Assembly (NCBI GenBank): GCA_900554635.1
Contig: USHY01000029.1
Span: 1-15,821, forward strand
Source: an uncultured Clostridium sp.
GTDB taxonomy: Bacteria > Bacillota > Clostridia > TANB77 > CAG-508
DNA: 15,821 nucleotides
Reading direction: 5' to 3'
The position numbers and the translations under genes are program-made. The notes below the pieces were generated by a model, which saw only the letters and a list, made by a program, of their open reading frames with translations, made no database searches and was not told the origin of the DNA. Positions 14,221 to 15,821 of the stretch are shown piece by piece. Within the stretch, counting starts at the first letter, position 1. Every line of letters starts with the position of its first letter.

Positions 14221-14732
14221 TATTGTGACAGAAACCAACATTCCGAACAACATCTCCAATTAATGCTGCAATTAAAATTCCTCTTGTTTTTTTTATTTTT
14301 ACCACGCTTGTATATATTGCAATAGTATATAAAGTTGTTTCAGTTGAACCCATTATTGTTGAAACCATCATCCCAATTTTACTATCAACCCCATACTGAG
14401 TCATAATATCTGTACCAATCGCAATTGATGCACTACCGAGAAATTGGTCTTAGAAGTGCAAGAGGTAATATTGCTTTTGGAATATTCAGAAAATTAAAAA
14501 TCGGTGACAAAATATTTATTAATCCATCAATAAGTCCAGAGCTTCTTAAGGCTCCTATTGCCACAAACAAACCAATTAGAGTTGGGAATAATGCTAGTAC
14601 AATATTCATTCCATCTTTTGCTCCATCTATAAAAACATCAAATATCTTAATTCCTTCTTTTAATCCATAAATAATAATTAAAAAAATAATAATTGGAATA
14701 ATTGAATTTGAAAAAAAATTAATAAAATTCAT
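14203..14732 (-). CDS. spmB: Spore maturation protein B, needing two +1 frameshifts at CGG
   Basis: SpmB is a membrane protein that, with SpmA, is needed for spore core dehydration; both are nucleoside-recognition (Gate) domain proteins. ATG 14732 lies two bases after the spmA stop and uses GAAGG inside the spmA end. Zero frame gives 98 residues to ...LLRPIS, then CGG TAG. Skipping the C (14438) continues GSASIAIGTDI, exactly the family motif RPISG. After 64 residues a second CGG follows ...LIGDVV; skipping its C (14245) continues GMLVSVTICRMML to TAA at 14203, the expected hydrophobic C-terminus. The total is 175 aa against 178 in Bacillus. Without the shifts the protein is cut into pieces. 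Hydrophobic segments remain intact in the rebuilt protein. It is either decoded by frameshifting or disrupted. Confidence 0.82.
14243..14245 (-). other. Putative +1 frameshift site (CGG), spmB second site
   Basis: Zero frame reads GTT GTT CGG AAT GTT and gives a polar, non-family tail. Skipping C gives GTT-GGA-ATG-TTG-GTT (V-G-M-L-V), the hydrophobic SpmB-like C-terminus. Confidence 0.65.
14436..14438 (-). other. Putative +1 frameshift site (CGG), spmB first site
   Basis: Zero frame reads ATT TCT CGG TAG and stops at once. Skipping C gives TCT-GGT-AGT-GCA (S-G-S-A), restoring the conserved RPISG motif. Confidence 0.75.
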
Positions 14733-14734
14733 AA

Positions 14735-15311
14735 TTACCTTCTTTTTATTATTAATTTTGCCGATAGTATAGCTGCTACTGCTGCAAAAATAGTAGCAAT
14801 CCAAACCGGAAACATTATTGCAGTTGGAGCATTAGATCCAAGTGAATTCCTTATTGCAATTACTGTTGTTGGAATAATCTGTATAGAGGCTGTATTTAGC
14901 ACTATAAAAATACACATTTCATTACTCAAACTTTTTCTATCTTTATTTTTTTCCTGCAGTGATTGCATAGCCTTTAACCCCATCGGAGTCGCAGCATTTC
15001 CGAAGCCCCATTATATTGGCAACCATATTCATTGAGATTTCCGCATATGCTTTTTCGTCTTTTTTTAATTTTGGAAATAAAACTTTTAAAACAGGAGCTA
15101 GAAATTTTTTTAATTTATTTACTATACTTGTTTTTTCTGCAATTTTCATAATTCCACTCCAAAAGCACATCGTTCCTAAAAGTTTAATGCAAAGATTAAC
15201 TGCACTTTCTGTTGATTCAAAAATTGCCATATTTGTTTTTTCAATATTTCCAAAACAAATACCATAAATAAATGAAACAATTAAGAAAATTGGCCAGATA
15301 TAGTTAAGCAT
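14735..15311 (-). CDS. spmA: Spore maturation protein A, needing one +1 frameshift at CGG
   Basis: SpmA is the membrane partner of SpmB in spore core dehydration. ATG 15311 follows AAAGGTGAT. Zero frame gives MLNYIWPIFLIVSFIYG..., ...NMVANIMGL (103 residues), then CGG AAA TGC, entering a Cys/Asp-rich tail foreign to the family. Skipping the C (15002) gives GNAATPMGLKAMQ, the strongly conserved SpmA motif GLGNAATPxGxKAM, and continues to TAA at 14735. Total 191 aa compared with 196 in Bacillus. Later conserved features are IFIVLNTASIQIIPTTVIAIR and a C-terminal basic tail. The gene starts the spmA-spmB unit and diverges from abrB. A CATAAAAT element at 15350-15343 resembles a sigma-E -10, as expected for spm genes, but the -35 match is poor. 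Confidence 0.85.
15000..15002 (-). other. Putative +1 frameshift site (CGG) in spmA
   Basis: Zero frame reads GGG CTT CGG AAA TGC TGC. Skipping C gives CTT-GGA-AAT-GCT-GCG (L-G-N-A-A), the conserved SpmA motif. Confidence 0.75.
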
Positions 15312-15393
15312 ATAATCACCTTTTCGAAAAATTTGTTATTTAATTTTATGTTGTGATTAATTTATAATTACCAAAAAAAGGAATTTTTTTTCT

Positions 15394-15429
15394 AATATCA
15401 TTGACCACACCTGATATTTGTGATATTAT
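15394..15429 (+). promoter_or_regulatory. abrB promoter with inverted repeat around the -35
   Basis: TTGACC (15401-15406), 17 bases and TATTAT (15424-15429), with TGA before the -10 (extended type). AATATCA (15394-15400) and TGATATT (15412-15418) form a 7-bp inverted repeat around the -35, and TGATATT recurs at 15421-15427. Predicted start is near 15436. The repeats could be sites for AbrB autoregulation; this is inference. Confidence 0.7.
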
Positions 15430-15445
15430 ATCTGTAGTTTATGTG

Positions 15446-15452
15446 TGTCGAA
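15446..15452 (+). promoter_or_regulatory. Spo0A box downstream of the abrB promoter
   Basis: TGTCGAA matches the Spo0A box exactly and lies at about +10 to +17 of the predicted abrB transcript. In Bacillus subtilis phosphorylated Spo0A represses abrB by binding just downstream of its start site, so both sequence and place fit. Confidence 0.7.
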
Positions 15453-15478
15453 AAATGTAAAAAAGGAGAGATTACGAT

Positions 15479-15727
15479 ATGAAATCAACTGGAGTAATTA
15501 GAAGAGTAGATGAGCTTGGCCGTGTAGTTATACCTATTGAAATACGAACCCAATTTGGCATTTCTGAAAAAGACCCTATAGAAATATATGTTGATGGCTC
15601 TTCAATCATTTTAAAAAAATATGAGCCAAATTGTATTTTTTGTGGAAATTCAAAAAAACTTATTGAATATGAAGGAAGACCAATATGTAAAAAATGTGCT
15701 GATGCAATTATGAATTTAAATAAATAA
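15479..15727 (+). CDS. abrB: Transition-state regulator AbrB with zinc-ribbon-like tail
   Basis: This 82-aa DNA-binding protein has the AbrB N-terminal swapped-hairpin domain: MKSTGVIRRVDELGRVVIPI (1-20), then GISEKDPIEIYVDG (27-40) and IILKKYEPNC (43-52), very close to Bacillus AbrB. Instead of the Bacillus C-terminal dimerisation domain it ends in CIFCG...ICKKC (C52, C55, C70, C73), a four-cysteine knuckle typical of clostridial AbrB proteins and likely to bind zinc. AbrB represses stationary-phase and sporulation genes during growth. ATG 15479 follows AAGGAGAG. A strong promoter and a Spo0A box lie upstream. No partner gene follows in the window. Confidence 0.94.
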   Translation: MKSTGVIRRVDELGRVVIPIEIRTQFGISEKDPIEIYVDGSSIILKKYEPNCIFCGNSKKLIEYEGRPICKKCADAIMNLNK

Positions 15728-15765
15728 CTAATAATAAGTAAAATTAAATATTATAGTTTTATATA

Positions 15766-15807
15766 AAAAAATAATAATAAAATATTAAATTTTTATTATT
15801 ATTTTTT
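15766..15807 (+). terminator. A/T-only hairpin after abrB
   Basis: A 17-bp stem of only A-T pairs (15766-15782 with 15791-15807) with an 8-base loop, ending in six T, follows abrB by about 40 bases. It may act as a terminator, but A/T-only stems arise easily in such sequence. Confidence 0.35.
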
Positions 15808-15821
15808 ATTTGCATTTAATT

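Noticed and set aside
14203..15311. spmA and spmB as ordinary decaying pseudogenes
   Set aside because: All three disruptions are the same event (extra C before GGN at CGG) and no other stop codons or deletions are present; kept only as an alternative explanation.

Overview
The window looks like a piece of chromosome from a very A+T-rich, spore-forming Firmicute, most likely an uncultured gut-type Clostridia. The basis is strong purine-rich ribosome binding sites, sigma-A promoters close to consensus, an AbrB regulator, three sporulation genes (spoIIR, spmA, spmB) and Spo0A-box-like sites. I see no rRNA, tRNA, CRISPR array, transposase or phage gene.

Left part (1-6249, minus strand): one compact transcription unit, murF > ddl > yqeK > YhaO-like nuclease > YhaN-like ATPase. 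It starts at an extended -10 promoter near 6300 and ends at a hairpin at 175-198. murF and ddl make and attach the D-Ala-D-Ala end of the peptidoglycan precursor; yqeK is an Ap4A hydrolase; the last two form an Mre11/Rad50-like pair in which the ATPase carries a membrane hairpin. The terminal hairpin also contains the -35 box of the next gene, whose first 32 codons are present (98..1).

Middle part: a divergently transcribed TtcA-type tRNA thiolase gene (6407-7117) meets a two-gene sugar-nucleotide unit (UDPGP-family pyrophosphorylase > phosphohexomutase, minus strand) at a shared bidirectional terminator. Upstream lies a gene of unknown function (10220-10766) that needs a +1 frameshift. It diverges from spoIIR, followed by murA and walJ (plus strand).

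Right part: a 415-base gene-poor stretch with inverted repeats and a Spo0A-box-linked promoter, then spmA-spmB (minus strand) diverging from abrB (plus strand). A consensus Spo0A box lies just downstream of the abrB promoter, as expected for Spo0A repression of abrB.

The most striking observation concerns the codon CGG. By manual scan it occurs in frame exactly four times in the window (once in the unknown gene, once in spmA, twice in spmB). At every one of the four the zero frame fails, and the conserved or open reading frame resumes if the C is skipped and GGN is read as glycine. This restores SpmA (191 aa) and SpmB (175 aa) to normal family length. It suggests CGG is a +1 frameshift (or four-base) codon in this organism, or that a very specific sequence artefact is present.
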